DNA of 64,000 nt from Bacteroidota bacterium (GTDB taxonomy: Bacteria; Bacteroidota; Bacteroidia; Bacteroidales; F082): contig JAHJTC010000006.1 in assembly GCA_018830105.1 (NCBI GenBank), positions 62,001 through 126,000 of the forward strand, written 5' to 3'. The notes below the pieces were generated by a model that searched no databases, had not been told where the DNA came from, and saw only the letters and a list, made by a program, of their open reading frames with translations. Below, piece after piece: positions 18,262 through 26,502 of this stretch; position 1 is the first letter of the stretch, and each line of letters starts with the position of its first letter. The position numbers were made by a program, and so were the translations under genes.

Positions 18262-18417
18262 TCAGAACATTTTCCTTCCTTGAATAATTCTGAGAATTAC
18301 TGCGATAAGGGCAATTACCAATAAGATGTGGATGATGCCTCCTGCATTATAGCCCACGTAGCCAACTGCCCACAAAATGATCAGAACCACCGCAACGATA
18401 TAAAGTAAATTCGACAT
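18262..18417 (-). CDS. lmo0937-family small membrane protein
   Basis: 51 residues with two hydrophobic helices: the first spans LLYIVAVVLIILWAVGYVGY, then NAGGIIHILLVIALIAVILR and a short basic tail (IIQGRKM). The pattern, including the NAGG-x-IHILLVIA centre and length, matches the lmo0937 family of inner-membrane peptides that are widespread and often induced by stress. Cytoplasmic-membrane location is expected. Sits 46 bp downstream of the OmpA gene, same strand. Confidence 0.85.
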   Translation of the reverse strand: MSNLLYIVAVVLIILWAVGYVGYNAGGIIHILLVIALIAVILRIIQGRKMF

Positions 18418-18463
18418 GATATTTAAGTTTTTAAATGATTAATCTGTTGTAATTTGTAAAATT

Positions 18464-19801
18464 TTAAGGAATGAATCTGATTTCAACTCGCCTGTTGTTC
18501 GCCCTGCCTGCTGCAGTTTCATTCGTGTCTCTTGGACGTAATTCGCCATATCCTTTAAAGGTTAAGCGGCTGGTATCGATACCCTTATCCACAAAATACT
18601 GTCTTACGGCATAAGCGCGACTTTCTGAAAGTGTTTGATTCGCTTCGTCGCTACCAACATTGTCGGTATGGCCTTCAATTTCAAATTTTGCGTTGGGGTA
18701 TTGCTCCATGGTTTGGATAATGTCATCCATTTTGGAATAAGAGCTCGGTTTGATCACAAATTTTGCGGTTTCAAACTCAATACGATCAGCAAAACTTTGA
18801 AGGGTAGTTTCTATTTCTTTAATTTTCACTAAATCCATCACGGGACAGCCAAAGTTTTCGGCCGGACCGGATTCTTCAGGACAATTATCAAGCTCGTCGG
18901 TAATCCCATCACCATCGGCATCAGGGCATCCTTTGGCGCTTGCATCACCTGCTACATCCGGACAATCGTCAGCATGATCTGCAATACCGTCACCATCGCT
19001 GTCGGGGCAGCCGTTGAGCCAGGCAGGTCCTGCAATATCAGGACATTCGTCAAGATGATCCGGAACACCGTCGCCATCAGCATCCGGACAGCCATCGAAC
19101 CACGAAAGGCCTGCAATATCAGGACAGCGATCATTGTGATCGGGTACACCATCGCCATCTCTGTCAGGTGCAATGGCTACTACTTCTGTAACCACTTCAA
19201 CTGGCACCTCTTTAGCCGATCTTTTGTTAAACCTGGTAGCTATGCCAAAGGAATAGTGCATATAATCGTTGAAGTCAAATAAATAGTCATAAGAGACTTC
19301 AGCATTGACGGCAAGCCAGTTAGTTACCCAAATATTAAATCCAAGTCCGGTTGATTGTGCCATATAAGTGGTTTTATCAATCCGGCTGCCGTTTACACCT
19401 AGAAAGAAATACGGATCGAACCTGGCCTCTTCATTTAGCAGGTAGCCATTGGCAAATTTGTATTCAAACTGACCCTGGAATCGCATCATATTATTGGTCT
19501 GGGTGATGGGCTGCTCGAGTGATCCCCAGTTGTTCAGCTTTTCTGTTTCCAGATTGATCATCGAAACTTCAACGCTAAAAACAACTTCCTTACTGAGCAG
19601 GCGGCCAACTTTTAATTGGGATACAATGGTATTTCCCATCCAGTTCATATCCGTTAATTGCTCGCTAACAGGCATCCTAACGGCATGGAAGTCAACGTAA
19701 TTTGTGCTTACACCAACCAACCAGGGTCGGACGCTGTTTTGTGTATTTGCAGCAAATGAAACTGCAATCAACATGGCAAGTAAAAAGATAGATTTTTTCA
19801 T
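18464..19801 (-). CDS. OmpA-family outer-membrane protein with thrombospondin type 3 repeats
   Basis: 445 residues: signal peptide (ends AANTQ), an N-terminal barrel (about 25-195), then four calcium-binding thrombospondin type 3 repeats, each with D-x-DGDGxxDHxDxCPD and ending in GCPD (about 208-320). A C-terminal OmpA domain follows (about 335-445) with FEIEGHTDNVGSDEANQTLS, SRAYAVRQYF and RANNRRVEIRF, the peptidoglycan-binding residues. It ties the outer membrane to the cell wall. Typical for the phylum; it heads a group of small envelope/stress genes on the same strand. Confidence 0.93.
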   Translation of the reverse strand: MKKSIFLLAMLIAVSFAANTQNSVRPWLVGVSTNYVDFHAVRMPVSEQLTDMNWMGNTIVSQLKVGRLLSKEVVFSVEVSMINLETEKLNNWGSLEQPITQTNNMMRFQGQFEYKFANGYLLNEEARFDPYFFLGVNGSRIDKTTYMAQSTGLGFNIWVTNWLAVNAEVSYDYLFDFNDYMHYSFGIATRFNKRSAKEVPVEVVTEVVAIAPDRDGDGVPDHNDRCPDIAGLSWFDGCPDADGDGVPDHLDECPDIAGPAWLNGCPDSDGDGIADHADDCPDVAGDASAKGCPDADGDGITDELDNCPEESGPAENFGCPVMDLVKIKEIETTLQSFADRIEFETAKFVIKPSSYSKMDDIIQTMEQYPNAKFEIEGHTDNVGSDEANQTLSESRAYAVRQYFVDKGIDTSRLTFKGYGELRPRDTNETAAGRANNRRVEIRFIP

Positions 19802-19999
19802 TTTTTTTTAATGTTAGTTTGACAATTAAAACAGGGTGTTGAAAGTGTAAAGGTGAAGTCATTTTTCATGGAATTTTGTTACAGAAGTCTGGAAAAGAGT
19901 AACATCATTCACTCATTTTCATGACATGTTAACCCCTAAAGATGAATCACTTAACAAATTCAATTGAAAAATTGGCTTATCGGACAGCAAGAGACAAGG

Positions 20000-20212
20000 T
20001 TATTGCTTTTTTACGCCAAACAGAAGTATTCCGCCTCCGATTGCCATTACAACTGCTCCTACAATAGGCGACCATGCTACGGAGTGATTCTTGTCCATGG
20101 TGATTTCAACATCGCCAATGTCCACAACCTTTTCTCGGGTTACATAATTGAATCCTGTTATTAGCATGATTATCAAACCAATTACCAGGATTACGATTCC
20201 TAAAATTTTCAT
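20000..20212 (-). CDS. Small two-helix membrane protein
   Basis: 70 residues from the ATG at 20212 (the longer frame upstream has no support). Helix 1 is ILGIVILVIGLIIMLITGF; a polar loop follows with KVVDIGDVEITMDKNHSVAWS, then helix 2 IVGAVVMAIGGGILLFG and a KKQ end. Proteins of this shape occur near OmpA and AraC genes in Bacteroidota; function unknown. A perfect 14-bp palindrome (20230-20243) lies 18 bp before its start. Confidence 0.7.
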   Translation of the reverse strand: MKILGIVILVIGLIIMLITGFNYVTREKVVDIGDVEITMDKNHSVAWSPIVGAVVMAIGGGILLFGVKKQ

Positions 20213-20229
20213 TTTTGTTTCTTTAATTC

Positions 20230-20243
20230 TGTCAATATTGACA
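20230..20243. promoter_or_regulatory. Perfect 14-bp palindrome, possible operator
   Basis: TGTCAATATTGACA reads the same on both strands and lies in the leader of the small membrane protein gene, between it and the AraC-type regulator gene. Confidence 0.35.
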
Positions 20244-20307
20244 AGATCAAAGATGCGAACCATCTTAAGCGAAAACATTACACACTTCTGGCAAAGTGTT
20301 ACATATT

Positions 20308-20868
20308 TTACAGGTTTTCAAGGCTACTTCGGCGGTTTTGTTTTAATTGTCTGTAATATGAGGGTGTGAGACCGGTTACTTTTTTGAATTGGTTGGACAG
20401 GTGTGCAACGCTGCTGTATTGAAGCCGGTAAGCGATTTCGGTTAACGAGAGATCGTCGTAAAGTAACAGTTCTTTTACTTTTTCAATGCGGTGCATAATG
20501 ATATATTGCTGCAGTGTAATCCCTTTTACCTCCGAAAAGATATTAGACAAATAGGTGTAATCGTAGCCTATTTTTTGGCTGATAAAACTGGAAAGGTTGA
20601 TTTTAGGTAACGCTTCATCGTAGTGAATCATTTCGATCACTGCATTTTTTATCCGTTCAATCAGGATGCTTTTTTTGTCATCAAGTAATTCCAGGCCTGA
20701 TTTTGAAAGGTTAGCTTTCAATTGCTGTCGCTGTTCATCAGTGATATCACCGCTAATTTCGACTGAGCCCAGATCAACAAATACATACCAAAGCCCTAGC
20801 TTTTTCAGCTCTTGTTTCACTACCATTTTGCAGCGCAGGCTTACCATATACCGGATGTAAAGGATCAT
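20308..20868 (-). CDS. Short AraC-family regulator with HMA-like N-terminus
   Basis: 186 residues. The C-terminal half is an AraC DNA-binding domain (FSEVKGITLQQYIIMHRIEK, then LSLTEIAYRLQYSSVAHLSNQF, then KVTGLTPSYYRQLKQ). The first 65 residues (IRYMVSLRCKMVVKQELKKL, then a beta strand) follow the beta-alpha-beta order of a heavy-metal-associated (HMA) domain with the first Cys of CxxC changed to Ser. A related group of short AraC proteins in Bacteroidota has this same N-terminus. It may sense a metal or redox state, or merely keep the fold. It lies 95 bp upstream of the small membrane protein gene and may control the OmpA/lmo0937 cluster. Confidence 0.85.
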   Translation of the reverse strand: MILYIRYMVSLRCKMVVKQELKKLGLWYVFVDLGSVEISGDITDEQRQQLKANLSKSGLELLDDKKSILIERIKNAVIEMIHYDEALPKINLSSFISQKIGYDYTYLSNIFSEVKGITLQQYIIMHRIEKVKELLLYDDLSLTEIAYRLQYSSVAHLSNQFKKVTGLTPSYYRQLKQNRRSSLENL

Positions 20869-21335
20869 TTTATTCTTTTAGCGGTTTAAACAGATGCAAA
20901 CAATGAACTTGAAAGTGAATGTTATCAACTGTTCAGAACAAAAAATCAGCATTTATCCATTTCGTATTTATTGTGCTTTCAACAACAATTCCCTGCAGAA
21001 ATCAATAGCGCAATTTCATACGAAGTTATGTTAAATTATTGAACTTGAAAATAATATTCCCAAACAATTTCTGAATTGCCCCCAAATTATCCATTGCTAC
21101 TGAGCCATTCAAAAAAAAATTGGAATCACTTTGTACTTCATTTATGTTTGTTTTTTTTTTGACTGACCATATATCAGCCGTTAGTTAATTTTCAGTCCGA
21201 TCAGTAAACAAAAAGCAGTCTGAATAGTAAAATAATAGTTTTCATGAACACCAGGGTTTAAGATTGAAAACGGTCTAATTTATACAAAAACCGGAGTTCT
21301 ATGATTGAGAATAAAAACTTGTTTCCCATGCTTTT
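20869..21335. other. Gap upstream of the AraC gene
   Basis: 467 bp, AT-rich, with runs of A and T around 21110 and 21150. No coding frame, no match to TAnnTTTG in the needed direction, and no repeat was recognised. Confidence 0.45.
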
Positions 21336-22646
21336 TCACGTGATTAATATCTTATTCGATCTTTCCTTTAGATCTTCGAGGTCATTTTCTTCTTTAATAG
21401 ATTGTTTGCCTACATTTAAAGTCATTTTCACATGTTTGATAATGGCCTTTTTGTAACTTTCGTTTGAAGTCAAGTTGTGAATTAGCAGCAAAACGTCCAT
21501 TAATCTGATAATTACGGCGGTGCTTCCAGCCGAAAACTGTCGAATTTGATTGAAAGCTGCATCCAGAACACCTTCAAAGTCAACCGTATTTGCAATAACG
21601 CGCAGTTCTTTTTTATCGTCAAGCCTGTATTTTGATGGAAATTTTACCTGCGCAAGGTAACACATTGTTGCAGTTAAATGATCAATGCAGGTAATTGCCG
21701 TGTAGGGGTCATTAATGCCCGGGGATAAGGCACGAGCTGCAATTTCAACCATTTGATGAATGGAGAATTCAAGATCTTGCTGCGCAGTTTTTGTTTTTCC
21801 AATTACAAAATGATAAAAAATCTTTTCAAGCTGCTCTTTTTCCAGCTTTCCGTTTGTGTATAGTTTTCCGATCTCGATAGTTTCAACAATATAATCTCCG
21901 GGTCTGTAATTTATCTCAAATAGCCCATCAAAATTTTTCATTGTATGCAACAACGATGCACTATCAACATATTGAAGATAACCTGTTTTAGGGCTTTTCA
22001 AAGAAGTGAGGGTTGAATATTTTGATTTTATCGGATCAACAGCTAAATCATTTTCAGTATCCGGTTCATCACCCATGTTTTCGGGGAACAACTGACTGAC
22101 TTGATTTGAAATAAATACTGAAATATCAGAAATAACTTTATCAGCCTGAATGCTAACGGCAATTTGGTGGATAAATATAATGAGCAGAATGATATTTAAA
22201 ATGGCCGCAATAATAGCCATAAGGATAGAGAGTGATGGAATAAAGGTGAATCCGTTAGTTTCTTGTATGGCATTTAATACAATAAGGCAATACAGATAGG
22301 TGGAGATGTAAGCCCCCAGCACAACTTGATTGAGCCTGACATACATAAAGTTTTTTATCAGGCGCGGCCCCAATTGCGACGATGCCAGGGTTAATGCCAC
22401 GAGCGTAACCGAAAAAACAGTTCCTGCCACACCAATCATAGCCCCCGAAATAGTTGATAATATGCTGCGGGCCGAATCAACACTGTGTACAAAAAAGAAA
22501 CGCCCCAGGCCATCCTGCGAAAAAGTATAGATTTGATCCATATATACAAATCCAATCGCCATCAGAATCGAAAGCAGGATGATCAGGACAGGAACAAACC
22601 AAAAAGTGGCTCTCAATTCATTCCAGAAAAAGAATAATTTTTTCAT
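21336..22646 (-). CDS. DUF2254 membrane protein
   Basis: The start at 22646 gives MKKLFFFWNELRATFW, a usual opening of the family. Four hydrophobic segments follow (about 18-36, 60-90, 110-130 and 135-160), including the DUF2254 signature FSVTLVALTLASSQLGPRL. A soluble C-terminal half contains AARALSPGINDPYTAITCIDHL, the most conserved part of the family. Length (436 residues) is normal. Inner-membrane protein, biochemical role unknown; sometimes linked to ion or stress responses. Single gene with long gaps on both sides. Confidence 0.9.
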   Translation of the reverse strand: MKKLFFFWNELRATFWFVPVLIILLSILMAIGFVYMDQIYTFSQDGLGRFFFVHSVDSARSILSTISGAMIGVAGTVFSVTLVALTLASSQLGPRLIKNFMYVRLNQVVLGAYISTYLYCLIVLNAIQETNGFTFIPSLSILMAIIAAILNIILLIIFIHQIAVSIQADKVISDISVFISNQVSQLFPENMGDEPDTENDLAVDPIKSKYSTLTSLKSPKTGYLQYVDSASLLHTMKNFDGLFEINYRPGDYIVETIEIGKLYTNGKLEKEQLEKIFYHFVIGKTKTAQQDLEFSIHQMVEIAARALSPGINDPYTAITCIDHLTATMCYLAQVKFPSKYRLDDKKELRVIANTVDFEGVLDAAFNQIRQFSAGSTAVIIRLMDVLLLIHNLTSNESYKKAIIKHVKMTLNVGKQSIKEENDLEDLKERSNKILIT

Positions 22647-23066
22647 AGCCATTAGCATTAATTAGAGTCCGTCCGTAAAGTGTTTGTTTAGTTCATAATG
22701 TTCGAGTTCGAGCCTGCCTGCCTTCAGCAGATAAACCTGGCCGTCAGATCTACCTGGCAGCAGACAGGCAGGGTCTGCGAAGTATTTAAAATCAAGGATT
22801 TTATTCACGTAAACGATTGTTTTAAATACGAGTATAACGAAGAACCGAGATATAACGAGCTCACGAATACCGCTTAAATTTATAATTAAATGAGTAAATC
22901 GGACATTATGGACAAACACTAATTATATGACGCCCAAATTATTACATGTAGTAATAAAACAACTCAAATGTACACATAATATCATTGGTAAGCAAAAGTT
23001 GCATTTCAACGAAGTGTGATAATTGCTTAAATACAGGAGTGAAATCCGAGAGGGCTTGCATTATTC
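22647..23066. other. Gap with an imperfect inverted repeat
   Basis: No credible gene. An imperfect inverted repeat with arms near 22713-22731 (CCTGCCTGCC) and 22749-22772 (ending ACAGGCAGGG) could fold into a hairpin; it resembles dispersed palindromic repeats but only one copy is in the window. Confidence 0.4.
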
Positions 23067-23363
23067 TTATAGGTGCGGGACGCTAACCAACTGAGCCAAA
23101 ACACCATCAAGTTGTTCTGCTGAAATCATCGTTTCAATGAGTTTTCTGCTTTTCTGTTTTTTAATAAAGCGCTCAATTTTCATGGCCTCACCCAAACTTT
23201 CGGCACATTCAAATACAGCAGCCATTTTCCAAGGCCTATGTTTAGCAGTAAAAGTAATTCTGTCGGAGCTATTGTGTTCCACAAGGCGCTTTTCGGGATT
23301 CAAAGAAATCCCGACATAAAATTTGTCGGCTCGTTCAGAAAATAAAATGTAGAGATAGTACAT
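23067..23363 (-). CDS. GIY-YIG nuclease family protein, copy 1, ending in tRNA-like sequence
   Basis: 98 residues. The GIY-YIG fold is recognisable: YYLYILFSERADKFYVGIS (the two Tyr strands), R-x-x-EHN with the catalytic Arg, and EAMKIERFIKKQKSRK with the metal-binding Glu. It is the small UPF0213-like type found in many Bacteroidota. The C-terminus (VLAQLVSVPHL) is not part of the fold: its codons are the D-arm of a tRNA-like sequence (23073-23096). 374 bp away lies an almost identical second copy (R versus K at one position and a few silent changes). A rho-independent terminator sits just upstream, with no evident promoter. Confidence 0.8.
   Translation of the reverse strand: MYYLYILFSERADKFYVGISLNPEKRLVEHNSSDRITFTAKHRPWKMAAVFECAESLGEAMKIERFIKKQKSRKLIETMISAEQLDGVLAQLVSVPHL
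23073..23096 (-). repeat. Truncated tRNA-Asn-like remnant with palindrome half
   Basis: Minus strand: the D-arm sequence GGCTCAGTTGGTTAG is followed by GTCCCGCA, half of the TCCCG...CGGGA palindrome seen in the other remnants. The 3' half of the tRNA is missing here. Confidence 0.55.
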
Positions 23364-23371
23364 GGTAAAAT

Positions 23372-23398
23372 AAAAAAGGGGCTGAGTGCCCCTTTTTT
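23372..23398. terminator. Rho-independent terminator between tRNA-like sequence and GIY-YIG copy 1
   Basis: A-run, stem GGGGC / GCCCC with loop TGAGT, T-run: works in both directions. It would end transcripts coming from the tRNA-like copy on the minus strand. Confidence 0.7.
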
Positions 23399-23470
23399 GC
23401 TCCCCCTTCAGGACTTGAACCTGAGACCCTCTGATTAATCCCGTACGTACGGGACTCTAACCAACTGAGC
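23399..23470 (-). repeat. tRNA-Asn-like copy with a 16-bp palindrome in place of the anticodon arm
   Basis: The 3' half (T-arm, variable loop, TTAATCAGAG) is identical to the functional tRNA-Asn. The ten bases that hold the anticodon 5' stem and first anticodon base are replaced by TCCCGTACGTACGGGA (23439-23454), a perfect palindrome, after which the D-arm sequence continues. The acceptor 5' strand does not match, so it cannot be a working tRNA. Confidence 0.7.
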
Positions 23471-23737
23471 CAAAACACCATCAAGTTGTTCTGCTGAAAT
23501 CATCGTTTCAATGAGTTTTCTGCTTTTCTGTTTTTTAATAAAGCGCTCAATTTTCATGGCCTCACCCAAACTTTCGGCGCATTCAAATACAGCAGCCATT
23601 TTCCAGGGTTTGTGCTTAGCAGTAAAGGTAATTCTGTCGGAGCTATTGTGTTCCACAAGGCGCTTTTCGGGATTTAACGAAATCCCGACATAAAATTTGT
23701 CGGCTCGTTCAGAAAATAAAATGTAGAGATAGTACAT
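23435..23737 (-). CDS. GIY-YIG nuclease family protein, copy 2, ending in tRNA-like sequence
   Basis: 100 residues, nearly identical to copy 1. Same GIY-YIG layout: paired Tyr strands (YLYILF, FYVGI), R-x-x-EHN, and KIERFIKKQKSRK with the conserved Glu. The last residues (LAQLVRVPYVRD) are encoded by the tRNA D-arm and the palindrome TCCCGTACGTACGGGA; the stop codon TAA is formed where the palindrome meets the tRNA 3' half. Inside the gene, TCGGGATT and AATCCCGA form another small inverted repeat, echoing the palindrome. Before the island arrived it lay directly downstream of the real tRNA-Asn and its terminator. The role is probably DNA cleavage; the target is unknown. Confidence 0.8.
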   Translation of the reverse strand: MYYLYILFSERADKFYVGISLNPEKRLVEHNSSDRITFTAKHKPWKMAAVFECAESLGEAMKIERFIKKQKSRKLIETMISAEQLDGVLAQLVRVPYVRD

Positions 23738-23745
23738 GGTAAAAT

Positions 23746-23773
23746 AAAAAAGGGGCTGAGTGCCCCTTTTTTT
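23746..23773. terminator. Rho-independent terminator, original terminator of tRNA-Asn
   Basis: Same GGGGC-TGAGT-GCCCC hairpin with A- and T-runs as at 23372-23398. It borders the attachment site and would have ended the tRNA-Asn transcript before the island split it from the gene. Confidence 0.7.
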
Positions 23774-23821
23774 GCTCCCCCTTCAGGACTTGAACCTGAG
23801 ACCCTCTGATTAACAGTCAGA
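23774..23821 (-). other. Left attachment repeat (att, 48 bp)
   Basis: Identical over 48 bases to 50614-50661 and equal to the tRNA-Asn 3' part from the anticodon stem to one base past the discriminator. To its right the sequence departs from the tRNA, as expected at an att site. Confidence 0.88.
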
Positions 23822-23926
23822 AACAATATGTTTCCTTTGTTTTCTGATATTTTCTTTTTACTTGATTTTGTGTAAGATACAAAATTTAATTTTCTCTTTA
23901 CTTCCGGTTTTATCCGATTTTCACTT

Positions 23927-23972
23927 AAAAAGTATGTATATAGTATGTATGGATTTTCAAAAATACATACTA
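23927..23972. repeat. Left-end integrase arm-type repeats
   Basis: AGTATGTAT occurs twice in direct order (23931, 23942) and once inverted as ATACATACT (23963-23971); the last two can fold as a 10-bp-stem hairpin. The 25-bp block 23927-23951 recurs unchanged at 50542-50566. A further inverted repeat, ATTTTGT / ACAAAAT, lies at 23865-23885. These lie between the att core and the integrase gene, where integrase or excisionase arm sites are expected. Confidence 0.6.
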
Positions 23973-23998
23973 ATTTAGCTTCTCAAAAATATTACGAA

Positions 23999-25231
23999 AT
24001 GGCTAAGGTTACGACTCGAATTCTGCTTGATACAAGACTCAAAAATAAAACCGGATCATATCCAGTCCGGTTAAGGGTTACACATGTCAAAACTCAAAAA
24101 TACTTTTCTATTGGGATGAGTATGACACCAGAGGAATGGGAGAAAACCATTGACCCAAAGGCCAAAAAGAAATTCAAGGAGAACAAACTTTACTTGGAAA
24201 CAATTGAAAATCGCGCTAATGAAGTAATAAAGAAGATTCATCCTTTTTCATTTGAGGTGTTTAAAAGAGAATTTGATGGAACGTCTCCACAAAGACAGGA
24301 AGTATTTGCAGCTTTTCAGCAGTATGTTAATAAACTAAGAAAAGAAGAAAGAATTAGGACAGCAGACAGCTATTCCAGTGCTCTTATATCCATCAAAAAA
24401 TTTATTGAAACAAAAAAGCAAAAGAGATTAGTCTTTGAAGATATTACAGTCGATTGGTTAAACGCTTATGAAGATTGGATGCTTGAGAATAATAAATCAA
24501 TTTCCACCATTGGGATATATATTAGAAGTCTGAGAACTATTATTGGGATAGCAATTAATGACAAGGTCATGAAGCCAGAACAATATCCCTTTGGTAGGAA
24601 TAGGTATAAAATTCCTGCCTCGGAAAACGTTAAAAAGGCTCTACCGTCGAATGATCTTAAAAAGCTATTCGAGTATGTCCCTCAGAACAAAGCCGAAGAA
24701 AAGGCATTAGACATGTGGAAGTTTACATACTTATGTAATGGAATAAACTTTAAAGACATTGCTAAACTCAGGTTTATGGACATAAGTGAAACCAACATCC
24801 AGTTTTTCAGATCCAAAATTGTGCGCTCTGGGAAAGAGAATATGCGCCCCATTGTTGTGCCGCTTGAACCTGAATTAAAAGCCATTATTGATAAGTGGAG
24901 CGTTGAACCAGAATCACAGAAAAGCTATGTATTTGGTATAATAAATAGTAAAGATTCCCCAGCAGAACAAGCAAAAAAAATTCAACAAGCAACAAAAATC
25001 AACAATAAATACACAAAACGGATTGGAGAATCTCTTGGCTTGCCAATTAAGTTAACAACATACACTGCCCGTCATTCCTTCGCTACCATGTTAAAACGCA
25101 AGAATGCCCCTGTTGCATTTATTAGCGAAAGCCTTGGCCATAAGGATATTAAAACCACTCAGAGTTATTTGGATAGTTTTGAGGATGACACTAAACGGGC
25201 TTTTCAACGCAAACTTCTGGATTTTGATTAA
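23999..25231 (+). CDS. int: Tyrosine site-specific integrase (Bacteroidota type)
   Basis: 410 residues from the ATG at 23999; the upstream ATG at 23945 lies inside the arm-type repeats and is unlikely. The N-terminal arm domain (AKVTTRILLDTRLKNKTG, VRLRVTHVKTQKYFSIG) and a SAM-like core-binding domain (about 100-200) match the Bacteroidota phage_int_SAM_5 integrases. The catalytic domain has CNGINFKDIAKLRF, then TARHSFATMLKR with the H-x-x-R pair, ESLGHKDIKTTQSYL with the active Tyr near residue 392. The first catalytic Arg is not in its common place, as in other CNGINF-type members. It recombines the att sites in the tRNA-Asn gene, which is directly to its left. Confidence 0.93.
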   Translation: MAKVTTRILLDTRLKNKTGSYPVRLRVTHVKTQKYFSIGMSMTPEEWEKTIDPKAKKKFKENKLYLETIENRANEVIKKIHPFSFEVFKREFDGTSPQRQEVFAAFQQYVNKLRKEERIRTADSYSSALISIKKFIETKKQKRLVFEDITVDWLNAYEDWMLENNKSISTIGIYIRSLRTIIGIAINDKVMKPEQYPFGRNRYKIPASENVKKALPSNDLKKLFEYVPQNKAEEKALDMWKFTYLCNGINFKDIAKLRFMDISETNIQFFRSKIVRSGKENMRPIVVPLEPELKAIIDKWSVEPESQKSYVFGIINSKDSPAEQAKKIQQATKINNKYTKRIGESLGLPIKLTTYTARHSFATMLKRKNAPVAFISESLGHKDIKTTQSYLDSFEDDTKRAFQRKLLDFD

Positions 25232-25566
25232 TATGACTTGTATGCACAAACGCAGACCAAGCGTAATCATGTGATAGCTATCTAATACAAATGACTTAAC
25301 AACACTTTACTTTATTAATAGAGACTTTCCTGTTCCTCATCAATGGATTAATTTGCATAATACCTGGCAGTACATGCCATATCCAGCTTAAAAATCTCAA
25401 CAATCCTGAAGAAGCAGTTTCAGCATTAGCCTTTTACATAGATAGAAACCTTTACGGACAAAACTGCCATTTTGAGCATTACAGTATGATATTACAGCGC
25501 ACTTCTCCTAATCGTGGTGTGATTGATTATTACTACCCGATGAAGTTAACCAGCTTTATCCCAGTA
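25232..25566. other. Gap behind the integrase, with an unassigned open frame
   Basis: From about 25290 one plus-strand frame stays open for more than 100 codons without an early ATG (segments NNPEEAVSALAFYIDRNLYG, RGVIDYYYPM) and runs on antisense into the FISUMP gene. It may be a remnant of a lost gene; I cannot identify it. No other feature seen. Confidence 0.3.
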
Positions 25567-26502
25567 TTAATCCTTGATGCAACGGACAGAAAAACCGTCA
25601 AGATTAGAAGTGTTATAATCAATTGGTTCACCAGAATAATATATCAGGAGAAGACCACGGGCAAAGTTCAACCCAATACCAGTTGAACTCCACCAAAGAC
25701 CTACGTCACCAACACCAGTGAATACTTCATTTTCATTAAAAAGATTACCACCAGGTAGACCTGCAAAGCCGGATTCGTTTGTGGCTCCAGTGTTGGGATC
25801 TTTCCATAAACCCGTTCCTGCTTCAATAGTTCCGGTAGCTTTTAATTTACCGCCTGCATTATCGGCTAAATACTCAGTTAACTCTGTCCACTCCTCATCA
25901 CTTGGCAAATGCCAACCTGCGGGGCAAACATTCATTGCAGTTTCCCAGTCGTACAGATAACCGTAAACTTCCACATTTGCATCATCATTATCGTAAGCCC
26001 AATAGTTTCCGCTCGATGGCGCATAAGCGAGGTTCTCTGCCATCCAAACTTGATTGCCAATGACTACTGTTTGGTAAACCTTACCGTCTCTTGAATCAGT
26101 AAAGCTGCTCATAATCGGTTCCTGTCGTGTAGTAAAAGACATAGCACTACCATATCCTATGCCTGCACTATTTATAGCATAAGCTCTTAAATAGTAGGTT
26201 GTGTTTAGCTCTAAATCAGTAATATTGCTTGTAAAACTGCCAGCACCAGTGCCGTCTTCTGTTTTGCTGTTGTTGATAGTGGGGTTTTCGTTTGTGCTCC
26301 AACAAACGCCACGAAAAGTTACTGTTGCGCCGCCATCATCGGTTATATTTCCACCTGATCTGGCTGTGGTTGTATTAATCTCTGTTACCTCCATAGTGGA
26401 TAGAACAGGAACATTTTCATCTTTTTTGCAACTGCTTGCAAACACTAAAAATACACCCATTATCAGCAATGGGAATAGCGAAAAGTTTTTGATGTTTTTC
26501 AT
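25567..26502 (-). CDS. Lipoprotein with FISUMP (Fibrobacter succinogenes major paralogous) domain
   Basis: A lipoprotein signal (hydrophobic core, FASSC lipobox, KKDEN start) is followed by a fibronectin/IPT-like domain (about 32-125). It has TTTARSGGNITDDGGATVT, RGVCWSTNENPT and TTYYLRAYAINSAGIGYGS, a repeat common in these proteins. A FISUMP domain follows (about 135-311): DSRDGKVYQTVVIGNQVWMA, ENLAY, YLYDWETAMNVCPAGWHLPS, EEWTEL, LPGG and GFSVRCIK at the very end. The domain is secreted and of unknown activity. It is the only envelope gene of this kind in the island and is transcribed towards the integrase, so it is likely cargo rather than part of the mobility functions. Confidence 0.9.
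   Translation of the reverse strand: MKNIKNFSLFPLLIMGVFLVFASSCKKDENVPVLSTMEVTEINTTTARSGGNITDDGGATVTFRGVCWSTNENPTINNSKTEDGTGAGSFTSNITDLELNTTYYLRAYAINSAGIGYGSAMSFTTRQEPIMSSFTDSRDGKVYQTVVIGNQVWMAENLAYAPSSGNYWAYDNDDANVEVYGYLYDWETAMNVCPAGWHLPSDEEWTELTEYLADNAGGKLKATGTIEAGTGLWKDPNTGATNESGFAGLPGGNLFNENEVFTGVGDVGLWWSSTGIGLNFARGLLLIYYSGEPIDYNTSNLDGFSVRCIKD

Larger units (their letters stand above)
23073..23820 (-). repeat. Tandem duplication, two ~374-bp units of GIY-YIG gene plus tRNA 3' part
   Basis: The sequence from CCAACTGAGCC at 23087 recurs at 23461 (offset 374) and stays almost identical up to the tRNA 3' part. Each unit holds a tRNA D-arm-like part, the GIY-YIG gene, a terminator hairpin and the 3' half of tRNA-Asn. 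Unit 1 ends in the palindrome, unit 2 in true tRNA sequence (the island attachment site). Confidence 0.8.

Noticed and set aside
22662..22919. 85-codon minus-strand frame beside DUF2254
   Set aside because: It runs through an inverted repeat, has no family, signal or start context, and is broken by low-complexity sequence.
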